Shown: positions 37,073-46,645 of the stretch, in pieces | Layout: every line of letters starts with the position of its first letter | How positions within the stretch are numbered: position 1 is the stretch's first letter | From: Bacillus sp. OK048 | GTDB taxonomy: Bacteria; Bacillota; Bacilli; Bacillales; Cytobacillaceae | Length of the DNA: 64,000 nt | Assembly: GCF_900103525.1 (NCBI RefSeq) | Contig: NZ_FNHN01000013.1 | Coordinates: 1 to 64,000, forward strand | Direction of reading: 5' to 3' | Position numbers and translations under genes: made by a program | The notes under the pieces: generated by a model | The model's database searches: none | What the model saw: the letters and a program-made list of their open reading frames with translations, nothing else | What the model was told of the DNA's origin: nothing

Positions 37073-38041
37073 ATGGGAAAGCTTTATTCGATTGGTGAAG
37101 TGTTAATTGATTTTATTCCTCTTCAAAAAGGAGTAGCCTTAAAGGATGTTGTAGCCTTTGAGAGAGCTCCAGGAGGGGCACCTGCAAATGTCGCTGCTGC
37201 TGTTGCTAAATATGGGCAGAAAGCAGCAATGATTTCTAAGTTAGGCAACGATGCGTTTGGCGATTTTTTAGTCGAAAAGCTTATCGAGGCTGGTGTTGAG
37301 ACGGACAAAGTATATCGGACTGGTGAGGCGAATACGGCCTTGGCTTTTGTCTCTTTAAAAGAAAACGGGGAACGTGATTTTTCGTTTTACCGTAATCCTT
37401 CCGCTGATTTGTTGTTAAGCGAAGAGGAAATTGACCCAGCATGGTTCCAAGCGGGGGATATACTACATTTTTGCTCAGTTGATTTAGTGGAAAGCCCGAT
37501 GAAACAGGCGCATAAGAAAGCAATTGCAGCTGTTTCAGGTGCAGGTGGATTGGTCAGCTTTGATCCAAATGTGCGGCTTCCGCTTTGGGAAGATCCAGAG
37601 GACTGTCGTAAGGCAATTCTCGAATTTTTACCAACCGCATATATCGTAAAGGTTTCTGATGAAGAGCTAAATTTTATTACAGGAATAAAAGATGAGTCGG
37701 ATGCGATAAAATCATTGTTCATTGGAAATGTGAAGGCCGTTGTCTACACAAAGGGAGCTGCTGGAGCGGATTTGTTTTTAAAGGATGAAAAGTTTGAATC
37801 GAGCGGATATTCTGTTGAACCTGTGGACACAACCGGAGCGGGTGATGCGTTCATTGGCGGATTTTTATATCAATTACTAGAATTGAATGCAAGTCCGGAA
37901 AACATTGAAGAAGTACTGCGAGACCAGCAGGCCGGTATCCTTCAATTTGCCAATGCAAGCGGTGCCCTTACCACAACAGGAAAAGGAGCTATTTCTGCTC
38001 TGCCGAATAAGAGGGCAGTTGAGGAGCTTATTGGATATTAA
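37073..38041 (+). CDS. scrK: fructokinase (PfkB family)
   Basis: A ribokinase/PfkB-family kinase (322 aa) that phosphorylates the fructose released by ScrB. The N-terminal GGAPANVAAAVAKYG motif (about 35-49) and C-terminal DTTGAGDAFIGGF (catalytic Asp) are intact. AGGTGAC precedes the ATG, 28 bp after scrB. Last gene of the operon; repeat copy C and its terminator follow. Confidence 0.92.
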   Translation: MGKLYSIGEVLIDFIPLQKGVALKDVVAFERAPGGAPANVAAAVAKYGQKAAMISKLGNDAFGDFLVEKLIEAGVETDKVYRTGEANTALAFVSLKENGERDFSFYRNPSADLLLSEEEIDPAWFQAGDILHFCSVDLVESPMKQAHKKAIAAVSGAGGLVSFDPNVRLPLWEDPEDCRKAILEFLPTAYIVKVSDEELNFITGIKDESDAIKSLFIGNVKAVVYTKGAAGADLFLKDEKFESSGYSVEPVDTTGAGDAFIGGFLYQLLELNASPENIEEVLRDQQAGILQFANASGALTTTGKGAISALPNKRAVEELIGY

Positions 38042-38084
38042 TACGTATTTTTTTGTGTGTCACCAAGGGACGATTTAATGGCTT

Positions 38085-38169
38085 TACTTTGCTAAAAATA
38101 TGCTAACCTAATGTAAATTAAAAGAGGCTTTCTCATTAGTTGACAAACTTTTGAGGAGCCCTTTTTTTA
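38085..38169 (+). repeat. GCTAAC-pair repeat with terminator, copy C
   Basis: GCTAAA at 38091 and GCTAAC at 38102 (11 bp apart), then GGCTTTCTCA / TGAGGAGCC with the shared TCATTAGTTGA...AAACTTTTGAG loop and T8. It ends the scr operon. From here to 38339 there is no ORF and no recognisable S-box riboswitch. Confidence 0.7.
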
Positions 38170-38339
38170 TAAATATATACCATTATTATTAACATCTACT
38201 TTGCGGATGGTGTCAGCTACGCTGGTACTACCCCTATTAAAAAATTTTTGTTTAAATTCCGAGTATTCTGATGTACAATTACTTAAATGTAATTTTTTGA
38301 GTTTTGAGAATATAGAAGTTTTAGGAAGGGTTGGGCATC

Positions 38340-39407
38340 ATGATTTCTTTATCCACAATTAACGTTACATTTGAAACTAGCTCTCAGTCGGTAACAGCCG
38401 TTCAGGATGTCAATTTGCAGGTTGATGCTGGCGATGTTTATGGCATTGTAGGCTACAGCGGGGCCGGAAAGAGTACCTTGGTTCGCGTTATTAACCTGCT
38501 GCAACGACCTACATCGGGAAGCGTAAAAGTGAACGGTCAAGATTTGCTCTCCTTGAATCCCAAAGAGCTGCGGGTGGCCAGGAAGAAGATCGGGATGATC
38601 TTCCAACATTTTAACCTGATGAGTTCTAGAACGATCTTTGACAATGTAGACTACCCTTTAAAAAGCTCCAAGCTTTCCAAGCGTGAAAGAGCCCAGAAGG
38701 TTATGGATTTGCTTGAGTTGGTAGGTTTATCGGATAAACGGGATGCTTATCCCTCTCAATTGTCAGGTGGGCAGAAGCAGAGGGTAGCCATTGCCAGAGC
38801 GCTGGCGAATGACCCGGAAATACTCTTATGCGATGAAGCAACCAGTGCGCTGGATCCCAAAACAACGCTATCCATCCTGAAATTGTTGAAGAAGCTGAAA
38901 CAAGACCTCGGCCTAACGATCGTTATTATTACGCATGAAATGCAAGTGGTGAAAGAAATATGCAACAAAGTGGCAGTGATGGAAGCGGGTCGGATCATCG
39001 AGCAAGGCGATATCGTCTCCATCTTCAGCAGTCCGCAAAATGCATTAACCCGTGATTTCATCAATACGGCAACGCAAGTTGATCAAACGTTGGAAAAGCT
39101 CGCGCAGCATCCGTCATTGGTTCATCTGAAGGAAAACGATATCTTGTGCAAGATTTCTTTTATTGGCGATAGTACCAGCGAGCCGATCATTTCGGCGCTT
39201 TCCGCTAGGTATAGGGTGACAACCAATCTTTTATTCGCTAATGTGGAAATTTTACAGCAGACACCGATCGGCTTCCTGATTGTTGTTATGTCGGGTACCA
39301 CCAGCGATCTAGAAGCTGCACTAAAGTATTTGCAGTCAGTTCAGGTGGAGGTTGAATTGATCGATTCCCGGCTTTTGCAGAACAGTAAAGTAGGTGATCC
39401 AGTATGA
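38340..39407 (+). CDS. metN: methionine ABC transporter ATP-binding protein MetN
   Basis: The ATPase of the MetNIQ methionine importer, 355 aa. Walker A is GYSGAGKST, signature [15 protein letters not shown], Walker [14 protein letters not shown]. The C-terminal NIL (ACT-like) domain (about 260-345) would mediate trans-inhibition by cytoplasmic methionine. ATG 38340 follows AGGAAGGG; TTG 38331 is less likely. This and the next five genes are richer in G/C-ending codons than their neighbours, suggesting acquisition from a higher-GC relative such as Paenibacillus. Confidence 0.92.
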   Translation: MISLSTINVTFETSSQSVTAVQDVNLQVDAGDVYGIVGYSGAGKSTLVRVINLLQRPTSGSVKVNGQDLLSLNPKELRVARKKIGMIFQHFNLMSSRTIFDNVDYPLKSSKLSKRERAQKVMDLLELVGLSDKRDAYPSQLSGGQKQRVAIARALANDPEILLCDEATSALDPKTTLSILKLLKKLKQDLGLTIVIITHEMQVVKEICNKVAVMEAGRIIEQGDIVSIFSSPQNALTRDFINTATQVDQTLEKLAQHPSLVHLKENDILCKISFIGDSTSEPIISALSARYRVTTNLLFANVEILQQTPIGFLIVVMSGTTSDLEAALKYLQSVQVEVELIDSRLLQNSKVGDPV

Positions 39408-40084
39408 GCGATTTCTTTATGAAATATTTTTCAAATATATGGAGTTTTAGAGAGGAAATCCTCTTAAGCACTTATGAAACGATTTATATGGTGGCCGTAA
39501 CCTCGTTATTTTCGGTAGTATTCGGCATATTGTTTGGCATTACTCTCGTTGTCGTAGATAAAGGAGGGATTCTGGAGAACAGGCTGATTTATAGTGTCGT
39601 GGAAAAAGTCATTAACCTGTTTAGATCCATTCCGTTTATTATTCTCATCGCCGTTATCGTTCCTGTTACCCGTATGATCGTAGGGACATCGATCGGTATG
39701 CATGCAGCTATCGTGCCTTTGGTCATCGGAATAGTACCTTTCTATGCCAGACAAATACAAAATGCGCTGGTAGAAGTAGATTCAGGGATTATTGAAGCGG
39801 CTCAATCCATGGGTTCGGGGCCAATTGAGATTATTTTTCGTGTTTATCTGAAAGAGGGCATGGCAGGCATTATCCGTGCTTCTTCGGTTACGATCATTAA
39901 CCTAATCGGGCTGACGACGATGGCGGGTGCCATTGGCTCGGGAGGATTAGGCAGTCTGGCGATTAATCAGGGGTATAACCGATTCCAGACGGATATTACA
40001 CTTGTAGCAACGATTTTGATCCTGATTCTGGTGTTTGCATGCCAATTCATCGGAGATTATTTCACCAAGAAGTCGACGCATTAA
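39404..40084 (+). CDS. metI: methionine ABC transporter permease MetI
   Basis: A five-helix MetI-type permease (226 aa). The EAA loop reads [22 protein letters not shown] (shown here as the conserved coupling segment around residues 126-147). GGLGSLAI lies in the last third. The ATG overlaps the metN stop as ATGA. It pairs with MetN and the MetQ lipoprotein encoded four genes away in the same operon. Confidence 0.92.
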   Translation: MSDFFMKYFSNIWSFREEILLSTYETIYMVAVTSLFSVVFGILFGITLVVVDKGGILENRLIYSVVEKVINLFRSIPFIILIAVIVPVTRMIVGTSIGMHAAIVPLVIGIVPFYARQIQNALVEVDSGIIEAAQSMGSGPIEIIFRVYLKEGMAGIIRASSVTIINLIGLTTMAGAIGSGGLGSLAINQGYNRFQTDITLVATILILILVFACQFIGDYFTKKSTH

Positions 40085-40174
40085 CAACTAGCACATATCG
40101 ATTTATACAGTATGCTACCTTCGGGTACGTACTGAAATAAATATACAATACTATAGAAAAAGGACTGAAGTACA

Positions 40175-40636
40175 ATGGCAATAGTAGAAAGCTTCCAATT
40201 GGACCATACGATCGTAAAGGCTCCTTATGTCAGAGCAGCGGGGGTAGAGCGCGATGAGAAAGGCAGTACCGTGCAAAAATATGATCTGCGCTTCCTGCAA
40301 CCGAATCAAGATGCGATTCCGACGGCTGCGCTTCATACACTTGAACATTTGTTGGCGACGTATATGAGAGATGAGATTCAAGGCATCATCGATATATCAC
40401 CTATGGGATGCAGAACGGGATATTACCTAATTCTCTGGAACGAGCATGATCCGGAAGAAATCGCATCCGCATTGGAAAGAACGTTGAAGCGCGTGCTGGA
40501 AACGACGGAGGTTCCGGCCGTATCCGCATTGGAATGCGGCAATTACAAGGATCATTCGCTGTTCTCCGCACAAGAATACGCGAAGATTGTACTACATGCT
40601 GGAATTAGCAGAGATCCGTTCGAAAGGGTATTGTAA
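40175..40636 (+). CDS. luxS: S-ribosylhomocysteine lyase LuxS
   Basis: LuxS cleaves S-ribosylhomocysteine to homocysteine and 4,5-dihydroxy-2,3-pentanedione, the precursor of autoinducer-2. The 153-aa protein keeps the metal ligands His54 and His58 (HTLEHL), Cys121 (ECGNYKDH), the general base Glu57 and the catalytic Cys79 (PMGCRTG). The gene sits inside a methionine-import operon with mtnN two genes downstream of the SDR, so the operon contains both steps that recycle S-adenosylhomocysteine to homocysteine. Confidence 0.95.
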   Translation: MAIVESFQLDHTIVKAPYVRAAGVERDEKGSTVQKYDLRFLQPNQDAIPTAALHTLEHLLATYMRDEIQGIIDISPMGCRTGYYLILWNEHDPEEIASALERTLKRVLETTEVPAVSALECGNYKDHSLFSAQEYAKIVLHAGISRDPFERVL

Positions 40637-40641
40637 TTGAC

Positions 40642-41412
40642 ATGATTACGCTTGATTTATCGCAACTTACGGCGGTTGTAACCGGCGGAAATTCAGGCAT
40701 TGGACAAGGTATCGTGCAAATCTTGCTTGAGAGCGGGGCTAAGGTGATCTCTGCCGATCTCGCATACGAAGACGATTATAAAGTTATTGACGGGCAGTTG
40801 TCCGAGTCCAGGCTGGATTTGTCCCGTTCAGAGGATATCTATCGCTGGTCAGATATTGTATTAGAGCAGTCAGGGGTACCAGATATCGTTGTGAATTGCG
40901 CTGGCATTTCCACGATGGATTATGTCATTGACAGCAAGCTGGAAGATTGGGAAAAGGTATTCTCCATCAATTCCACTGGGCTGTACCTGGTATCCAAGAT
41001 TTTTGCGAAGAAGATGGTCGAGGCCGGGAAGCCGGGTAGAATCATACAGATGGCTTCACAAGCCGGAAAGAACGGGTATCGTGCCATGGGCGGATATTGC
41101 GCGTCCAAACATGCCGTTCTTGGGTTAACGAAAGTCATGGCGATTGAACTTGCGCAGCATAAAATTCTGGTCAATGCGGTATGCCCAGGCATTGTCGAGA
41201 CGCCGATGAAGCATCGAGAACGCATCGAAGGCGGGATAATCCGCAAGATGACCGCCGAGGAGATCTATGCCGAGGATTGCTCACAGGTACCGCTCGGAAG
41301 GACCGCCGAGGTTCTAGACGTTGCTAATGTTGTGCTGTTTCTGGCTAGTCCATTATCTTCATATATGACAGGACAGGCCATCAATGTAACCGGCGGTATG
41401 ACGATGCATTAG
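40642..41412 (+). CDS. SDR family oxidoreductase between luxS and metQ
   Basis: A classical short-chain dehydrogenase (256 aa). The cofactor loop is TGGNSGIGQG (about 13-22), NCAG lies near residue 84, the catalytic Ser near 139 (QMASQ) and the Tyr-Lys pair in YCASK. The acidic residue after the second strand (SADL) suggests NAD(H). It begins 5 bp after luxS. The substrate is unknown; the context suggests a product or relative of the LuxS reaction, such as a C5 dicarbonyl, but that is a guess. Generic names for the family include 3-oxoacyl-ACP reductase-like. Confidence 0.8.
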   Translation: MITLDLSQLTAVVTGGNSGIGQGIVQILLESGAKVISADLAYEDDYKVIDGQLSESRLDLSRSEDIYRWSDIVLEQSGVPDIVVNCAGISTMDYVIDSKLEDWEKVFSINSTGLYLVSKIFAKKMVEAGKPGRIIQMASQAGKNGYRAMGGYCASKHAVLGLTKVMAIELAQHKILVNAVCPGIVETPMKHRERIEGGIIRKMTAEEIYAEDCSQVPLGRTAEVLDVANVVLFLASPLSSYMTGQAINVTGGMTMH

Positions 41413-41450
41413 GGCAATAATATTTCATTTAGTCTAGGGGGAGAAAGTAT

Positions 41451-42299
41451 ATGAATATAAAAAAATTATGGGGCGGATTGGCGATCGGATTGACCTTGAC
41501 ACTGTTGGTAGCTGGCTGCGGAAGCAAGACATCGAGCGACGGCCAGACAATCGTCATTGGTTCAATGGGTTCTGACGCCCAGATTTGGAAGCATATCGCG
41601 CAGTCTCAGGAGGCAAAGGATGCCAAACTTACTATCGAAGTCAAGGAGATCAATGGTGGTGTTGTAATGAATAACGCAACCAAAGAAGGAGAGGTTGACG
41701 TGAACGCCTTCCAATCTTGGGGTTACTTGGTTAGCTACAATAAAGACAGCAACGCCAACCTTGTTGCGGTATCGACGACTTACCTTGAACCAATGGGAAT
41801 TTATTCGCAGAAGATCAAGAATATCAATGACGTCCCGGACGGTGCGCTCGTCGCCTTGGCTGATAACCCGGCCAATACATCTAGAGGATTAAAAGTATTG
41901 CAAGCGTCCGGACTGATCAAGTTAAAGGACGGCTTCAATGAGGGGACAGGTTCGGTGAACGATATCGCAGAGAATCCTAAAAACCTAAAATTCAAATTGA
42001 TCGACGACACGACTGGTCCGCGAGTGATTCAAGATGTGGATCTCGTATTGATCGGTAATACGATCGCGATGGAAGGCGGACTTAACGTATTGAAGGACTC
42101 CTTGTTCCATGAGGAAGTTTCTGTAGATACAAAAAACAGCATCAACGTGCTTGTAACCACCGCTGATAAAAAGGACGATCCTGGCATCTTGAAATTAGGT
42201 GAATTGTATCATAATGACGATACCCAAAAATATATAGAAAAAGAATTCGGTGGCTCGAAGGTGCCTGTAATTAAGCCAATTTCATACCTGAAAGAATAG
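41451..42299 (+). CDS. metQ: methionine ABC transporter substrate-binding lipoprotein MetQ
   Basis: A NlpA/MetQ-type lipoprotein, 282 aa, lipobox LLVAGC at about 18-23. The body has the family fold: SMGSDAQIWKHIA, a VNAFQSWGYL segment, DNPANTSRGLKVLQASGLIKL. It captures D/L-methionine for MetNI. GGGGAGAAAG precedes the ATG. It is unusual for metQ to be separated from metNI by luxS and an SDR gene. Confidence 0.9.
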   Translation: MNIKKLWGGLAIGLTLTLLVAGCGSKTSSDGQTIVIGSMGSDAQIWKHIAQSQEAKDAKLTIEVKEINGGVVMNNATKEGEVDVNAFQSWGYLVSYNKDSNANLVAVSTTYLEPMGIYSQKIKNINDVPDGALVALADNPANTSRGLKVLQASGLIKLKDGFNEGTGSVNDIAENPKNLKFKLIDDTTGPRVIQDVDLVLIGNTIAMEGGLNVLKDSLFHEEVSVDTKNSINVLVTTADKKDDPGILKLGELYHNDDTQKYIEKEFGGSKVPVIKPISYLKE

Positions 42300-42312
42300 A
42301 GAGGCTTTGATT

Positions 42313-43032
42313 ATGAGAATTGCAATTATCACGGCGATGGAGGAGGAAATGGCTCCTTTTCGCATTGAATCACGAATCACGGCAAGGTTACAGGTAGGCA
42401 AGGTTATCGTTGAAGAAGCAATCTATCATGGCCAGCATCTGATTCTAGTAGAAAGTGGTATCGGCAAGGTCAATGCAGCTGTCGCAGTTACGCTGCTTAT
42501 CGAACGATATAAACCGGATTTGATCATCAATGTAGGTTCGTCGGGTGCATTTGCCGAGGGATTAAAGGTGGGTGACGTCGTTGTCGCTACGCAATATAGG
42601 TATGGAGATGTTGATGCTACTTGCTTTGGTTATGAATATGGCCAGGTTCCGCAAATGCCAGCGAAATATGATTTAGACGATAACTGGCTGGAGGTAGCAA
42701 GACAAGCTGCTGCCGAAGCAGATGATCTTCCGTATTCACTCGATTTCGGATTAATATTGACGCTAGATTCCTTCATGAGTGAATCCGATCGAGTCGAATG
42801 GGTTAAATCGACTTTTCCTTCCGTTAAGGTATCGGATATGGAAGGACTCGCCATCGTGCAAGCTGCTGCCCAATATGGTATTCCGGTGTTAGCTATCAAA
42901 GTGGTATCGGATATTGCCGGCCATGGCGGCGATACGGCGGATAGTTTCGATGAAAATCTGGATGACGTTGCCAAGCATGCTGCGCACTTTACTGATCTGC
43001 TGGTTCAGCGGATTCTGTCGAGCGCCGTGTAG
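42313..43032 (+). CDS. mtnN: 5'-methylthioadenosine/S-adenosylhomocysteine nucleosidase
   Basis: MtnN (Pfs) hydrolyses S-adenosylhomocysteine and methylthioadenosine to adenine plus S-ribosylhomocysteine or methylthioribose. The 239-aa protein has the catalytic Glu near the N-terminus (AMEEEM), the nucleoside-site segment SDMEGLA and the catalytic Asp in VVSDIAG. ATG 42313 is 8 nt from AGAGAGG; TTG 42307 is in frame but poorly spaced. It supplies the LuxS substrate, completing SAH to homocysteine recycling. Confidence 0.92.
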   Translation: MRIAIITAMEEEMAPFRIESRITARLQVGKVIVEEAIYHGQHLILVESGIGKVNAAVAVTLLIERYKPDLIINVGSSGAFAEGLKVGDVVVATQYRYGDVDATCFGYEYGQVPQMPAKYDLDDNWLEVARQAAAEADDLPYSLDFGLILTLDSFMSESDRVEWVKSTFPSVKVSDMEGLAIVQAAAQYGIPVLAIKVVSDIAGHGGDTADSFDENLDDVAKHAAHFTDLLVQRILSSAV

Positions 43033-43090
43033 ATCAATTAAGGCGCCCACCAAATGATTGGCGAGTTTCTTTATTAAGAAAAAAGTGAAA

Positions 43091-43276
43091 TAAGCGGAGA
43101 GCTTCCGGTTATATGCAGAATGGAGCTCGTTTTGAGGAAAATAAGGGGAGGTTTTCCGGTTATGCAAAGCAAAATCCCTCATTTTCACGTTTTTCAAATC
43201 AATAGGCGAAATCTCTCCGTCTATTTAAGCTCTTTTTACTAATAATTACAAATTAAGCGGAGTTTTTCCGTCTTAA
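43091..43276. repeat. four-palindrome spaced element, copy 3
   Basis: Cores at 43095, 43145, 43207 and 43258 (offsets 0/50/112/163). The about 200 bp starting near 43064 is nearly identical to copy 2. It separates mtnN from the convergent BCCT gene. The following bases to 43396 hold a CCCCGTTCGTTAAAGC...GTTCACGGAGGGG-type imperfect hairpin (about 43319-43355) and no ORF. Confidence 0.8.
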
Positions 43277-43396
43277 TCGAAGAGCATGAGAAGCGATGCT
43301 AAGAGCTATGAGGTCAGTCCCCCCGTTCGTTAAAGCTTTAGTTCACGGAGGGGATGACCCACTAGCCTAGTTGATGATTAATTCCCGTTCTGTTTA

Positions 43397-44914
43397 TTAA
43401 GTCTGATTTTTTCGTGGTTTCGGCTTTATGTACAATCCAAGTTCTTTTCTCTCTTTTGTTAAAGAGCGATAAAGAGATATCATCATTAAGATAATGACAA
43501 TTGAAAATGGGAATGCTGCTCCAATTAACGCATTTTGAAGGGCTTGTAGGCCACCGCTATATAAAAGGATTAATGCTACAGCAGACTGGGCAATACCCCA
43601 AGTTAGTTTTACTGGATTAGATGGGTTTAGTGACCCGTACGTTGTTTGCATACCAAGTACGAATGTTGCGGAGTCTGCTGAAGTGATAAAAAATATTCCT
43701 ACAAGGATGATTGCTATTATTGAAAGCATTGTAGACCATGGAAATTCACTAAAGACTGCAAATAAAACTTGCTCGGTAGCCAAGCTTGATAAATCAATAT
43801 TTCCAGCGTGCTGTACTTCAATTGCTGAAGTACCAAAAATAGCAAACCATAAAAAGCTAACGATAGCCGGAAGGAATAAAACACCAATGATAAATTCACG
43901 GATGGTCCTTCCCTTTGAGACGCGGGCAATAAAAATTCCAACGAACGGTGACCATGAAATCCACCATGCCCAATAAAAAATCGTCCATCCATTAATCCAA
44001 GATCGCTGCTCAACATCAAGTGGTGCTATGCGGAAACTCATTTGAACAAGATTTTGAATATATCCACCAATCGTATCAGTAAAAATATTTAAAATGAGGA
44101 TGGTTGGTCCAATAATGAACATTAATAACATTAATGCAATGGCTAAAATCATGTTTAGATTGCTTAATATTTGTATCCCTTTGCTTAATCCAGACCAAGC
44201 CGACATAATAAAAAGTACCGTCACAACAGCAACAATGATCACTTGAACGGTGAAATTATTCGGTATTCCAAATAAGTAAGATAAGCCCCCATTAATTTGC
44301 GCAGCTCCAAATCCTAGTGTCGTTGCAACGCCAATGACTGTTGCAAAAACTGCCAACACATCTATTACGATTCCGAGAGAACCTTCCATGCTTTTTCCTA
44401 AGACAGGTTTTAATGTTGCTGAAATAAGTCCTGGTTCACCCTTACGAAATTGAAAATACGCCAAAGCTAATGCCACAATTGCATAGATCGACCATGCATG
44501 AATTCCCCAGTGAAAAAACGTGTACCTCATTGCTTCTTTATGGGCAGCTGCTGTTGAGCCCTCTGCTAATGGCGGTTTTACGAAGTGGGAAAGTGGCTCT
44601 GCGGCACCCCAGAATACTAACCCAATTCCCATACCAGCGCTAAATAACATTGCAAACCAAGAAGCTTTTGAATACTCCGGTTTTTCATCAGCTTTTCCTA
44701 ATTTTAGCGACCCAACAGGACTGAAAATAAGAAAAATACAAAAAATAACAATAACTGAAACTAAAATTAAATAATACCAGCCAAAAGCTGATGTGAGAAA
44801 TGCTTGAATATTGCCTGTTACTTCTTCAAAGCTATTCGGTGCAGTTGCACCAAATATAACTGCTGCAAGCACGATGGCAATAGAAATCCAAAATACGTTG
44901 GACATTTTTTTCAT
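43397..44914 (-). CDS. BCCT family betaine/choline/carnitine transporter
   Basis: A 505-aa secondary transporter with 12 membrane helices, of the OpuD/BetL type that imports glycine betaine or related osmolytes with Na+. The family signature around helices 7-8 ([19 protein letters not shown], about 320) is intact with its Trp box. GAGAGGA is 8 nt before the ATG. Single gene on the minus strand. The upstream region 44915-45516 is AT-rich and holds a degenerate hairpin at about 45225-45255. Confidence 0.92.
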   Translation of the reverse strand: MKKMSNVFWISIAIVLAAVIFGATAPNSFEEVTGNIQAFLTSAFGWYYLILVSVIVIFCIFLIFSPVGSLKLGKADEKPEYSKASWFAMLFSAGMGIGLVFWGAAEPLSHFVKPPLAEGSTAAAHKEAMRYTFFHWGIHAWSIYAIVALALAYFQFRKGEPGLISATLKPVLGKSMEGSLGIVIDVLAVFATVIGVATTLGFGAAQINGGLSYLFGIPNNFTVQVIIVAVVTVLFIMSAWSGLSKGIQILSNLNMILAIALMLLMFIIGPTILILNIFTDTIGGYIQNLVQMSFRIAPLDVEQRSWINGWTIFYWAWWISWSPFVGIFIARVSKGRTIREFIIGVLFLPAIVSFLWFAIFGTSAIEVQHAGNIDLSSLATEQVLFAVFSEFPWSTMLSIIAIILVGIFFITSADSATFVLGMQTTYGSLNPSNPVKLTWGIAQSAVALILLYSGGLQALQNALIGAAFPFSIVIILMMISLYRSLTKERKELGLYIKPKPRKNQT

Positions 44915-45516
44915 CGAATGTTCCTCTCTTTGTAAAAAAATTCCTCCTAAAACAGTAAAAAGTAAATAAATTACCTTAAACTGAGTACTTTAAAACATGA
45001 TTTCAAAGCAGAGAATATTAAACTTATCAGAACTGGTGTGGAGATTGCAAAAGAAACGAAGTAAATATAACGATATATATTATATATTTCTACATTTACT
45101 ATTCCTCATTGTCCTGAAATAATGCTAAGCGAAATAATATTAAAATGTCACGATTATCAACACAAACGGTCAGGTTTAAAGGAATGATAAATGTAATCTC
45201 CCCAGATAAGCATACAAAAAGCCCCCTTGGCGGGTGATAACCAAGAGGTCTCTTGTGCTTCTTTTAACCTAGGCGCTGGGCGAACCAGAAAAGGCCCATA
45301 ACAATGATAATGGTGGAGCTGGTTGTGAAGGAAGCGGGAAAACGTTTATACTTTTTGGCCATGGTAAGAAATGGCGGTAAACAAAACGAATAAGCTTAGC
45401 TTTTGAAATAATATACAGGATTAGATATACTTGAATAGTAAGGTAATTTTTAATAGTTTTAGACTATAAAAATTAAATTCTAAGACTCATCTAATTTGGA
45501 AGGTGGAAGTTAAAAA

Positions 45517-46104
45517 GTGAATACACTAGTAGCACAAGAAAGAAAAGATGTTAAGAAATCTACTTTGAAAACATTGAGAAATGAAGGGGAAGTTCCTGCA
45601 ATTGTTTATGGAAGAGAGAGTAATACTGAATCTATTTTTATTAACTACAAAGAATTACGAAATGTAATCAGGAAGGTTGGTAGATATGGTATTATATCAC
45701 TAAACCTTAATGAAACATCAAAAAATGTTATTTTAAGAGATTACCAAAGTAATCCTGTAACAAAGGATTTACTTCACGTGGATTTTCTTCAAGTTGATAA
45801 GCACACTGAAATCGATACAAATGTTAGTGTAATTTTAAAGGGAACATCTAGTGGAGAAAAAGTTGGAGGAATGGTTAAACAGTTTCTTCACGAATTGAAT
45901 ATAACAGCAAATGTGAATGATATCCCTGATAGTATTGAAATTGATATCACAAATTTTGAAATCGGTCATACCGTTCAAATAGCAGATCTTAAAAAAGATT
46001 ATAGTAACTGTACGTTCAAGCATGAGGATGAAGAAGCCATCATGATGGTGGACTATGTGAAACCTGTAACAGAGGATGAAGAAGTTGAAGTATCAGGAGT
46101 TTAG
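45517..46104 (+). CDS. 50S ribosomal protein L25/general stress protein Ctc
   Basis: A 195-aa CTC-type L25 protein: N-terminal 5S-rRNA-binding L25 domain (about 1-92) and the C-terminal TL5 beta domain (about 95-185). AIVYGRE and RDYQSNPVTKDLLHVDF are typical. GTG start after GGAAGGTGG. In B. subtilis ctc is a SigB general-stress gene next to pth; here it is isolated in the accessory region, so it may be a second copy. I found no clear SigB promoter (GTTTAA-N13-GGGTAT) upstream. Confidence 0.88.
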   Translation: MNTLVAQERKDVKKSTLKTLRNEGEVPAIVYGRESNTESIFINYKELRNVIRKVGRYGIISLNLNETSKNVILRDYQSNPVTKDLLHVDFLQVDKHTEIDTNVSVILKGTSSGEKVGGMVKQFLHELNITANVNDIPDSIEIDITNFEIGHTVQIADLKKDYSNCTFKHEDEEAIMMVDYVKPVTEDEEVEVSGV

Positions 46105-46330
46105 CCCTAAAATATATGTAAATAAGTCCAAGAAATAGGATCAACTTACGAAGATTAGCACTCGACGCTATGCTTCATTAAACTGACCATATTTCATAGT
46201 TTTAATGATGTTTGTCTTTTACCATTAAAAGTATAAATAAAACGAAAAACGATGTCAATATTTTTTTTGAGCAAATATTGATTTGTTATTTCTCGCCTAT
46301 AGTTGAAGCATTTATTGTTCTTCTGCTACC

Positions 46331-46408
46331 GGTCTTTATGCTAACATAGCGGATTTTTAAAGAAGCTTCTCATAAGTTGAGCAAACTTGTGGGAAGCTTC
46401 TTTTTTTG
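46331..46408 (+). repeat. GCTAAC repeat with terminator, copy D (single box)
   Basis: One GCTAAC at 46340, then GAAGCTTCTCATAAGTTGAG...AAACTTGTGGGAAGCTTC-type hairpin (stem GAAGCTTCTC / GGGAAGCTTC) with T7. The loop wording matches copies A-C. It follows the ctc gene by about 230 bp. Confidence 0.65.
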
Positions 46409-46499
46409 TATCATATAATGAAGACATAAATTTTGTTCGTTCAATCGTATTAGAGGATTAATGAGAGTGAGGGGCGACAAAAAAGAATTCAAGCACGGA

Positions 46500-46545
46500 A
46501 GGTCAGGCACCCTCCATTTTGGAGGATACCTGGCACCTTTAGTCA
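46500..46545. repeat. imperfect GGCACC inverted repeat
   Basis: CAGGCACCCTCCA / TGGAGGATACCTG arms with two mismatches, followed by GCACCTTT. Related in wording to the hairpin at 17974. It may terminate the mprF transcript from the minus strand or be a dispersed repeat. Confidence 0.45.
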
Positions 46546-46645
46546 CATATGGACTTTCCTTCTTTTTTTAATATAAATAGAAATGTTCGAATTCGTCTAT
46601 ACAAAAGTTCAACCTGATGAAACGGATTGTTTACAGAAGGTATCA

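Noticed and set aside
38170..38339. S-box (SAM) riboswitch upstream of metN
   Set aside because: None of the conserved S-box helices or terminator/antiterminator pair could be traced in this short leader.
45300..45516. SigB promoter for the ctc-like gene
   Set aside because: Only partial GTTT and GGTA matches were seen, with wrong spacing or wrong bases; not enough to annotate.
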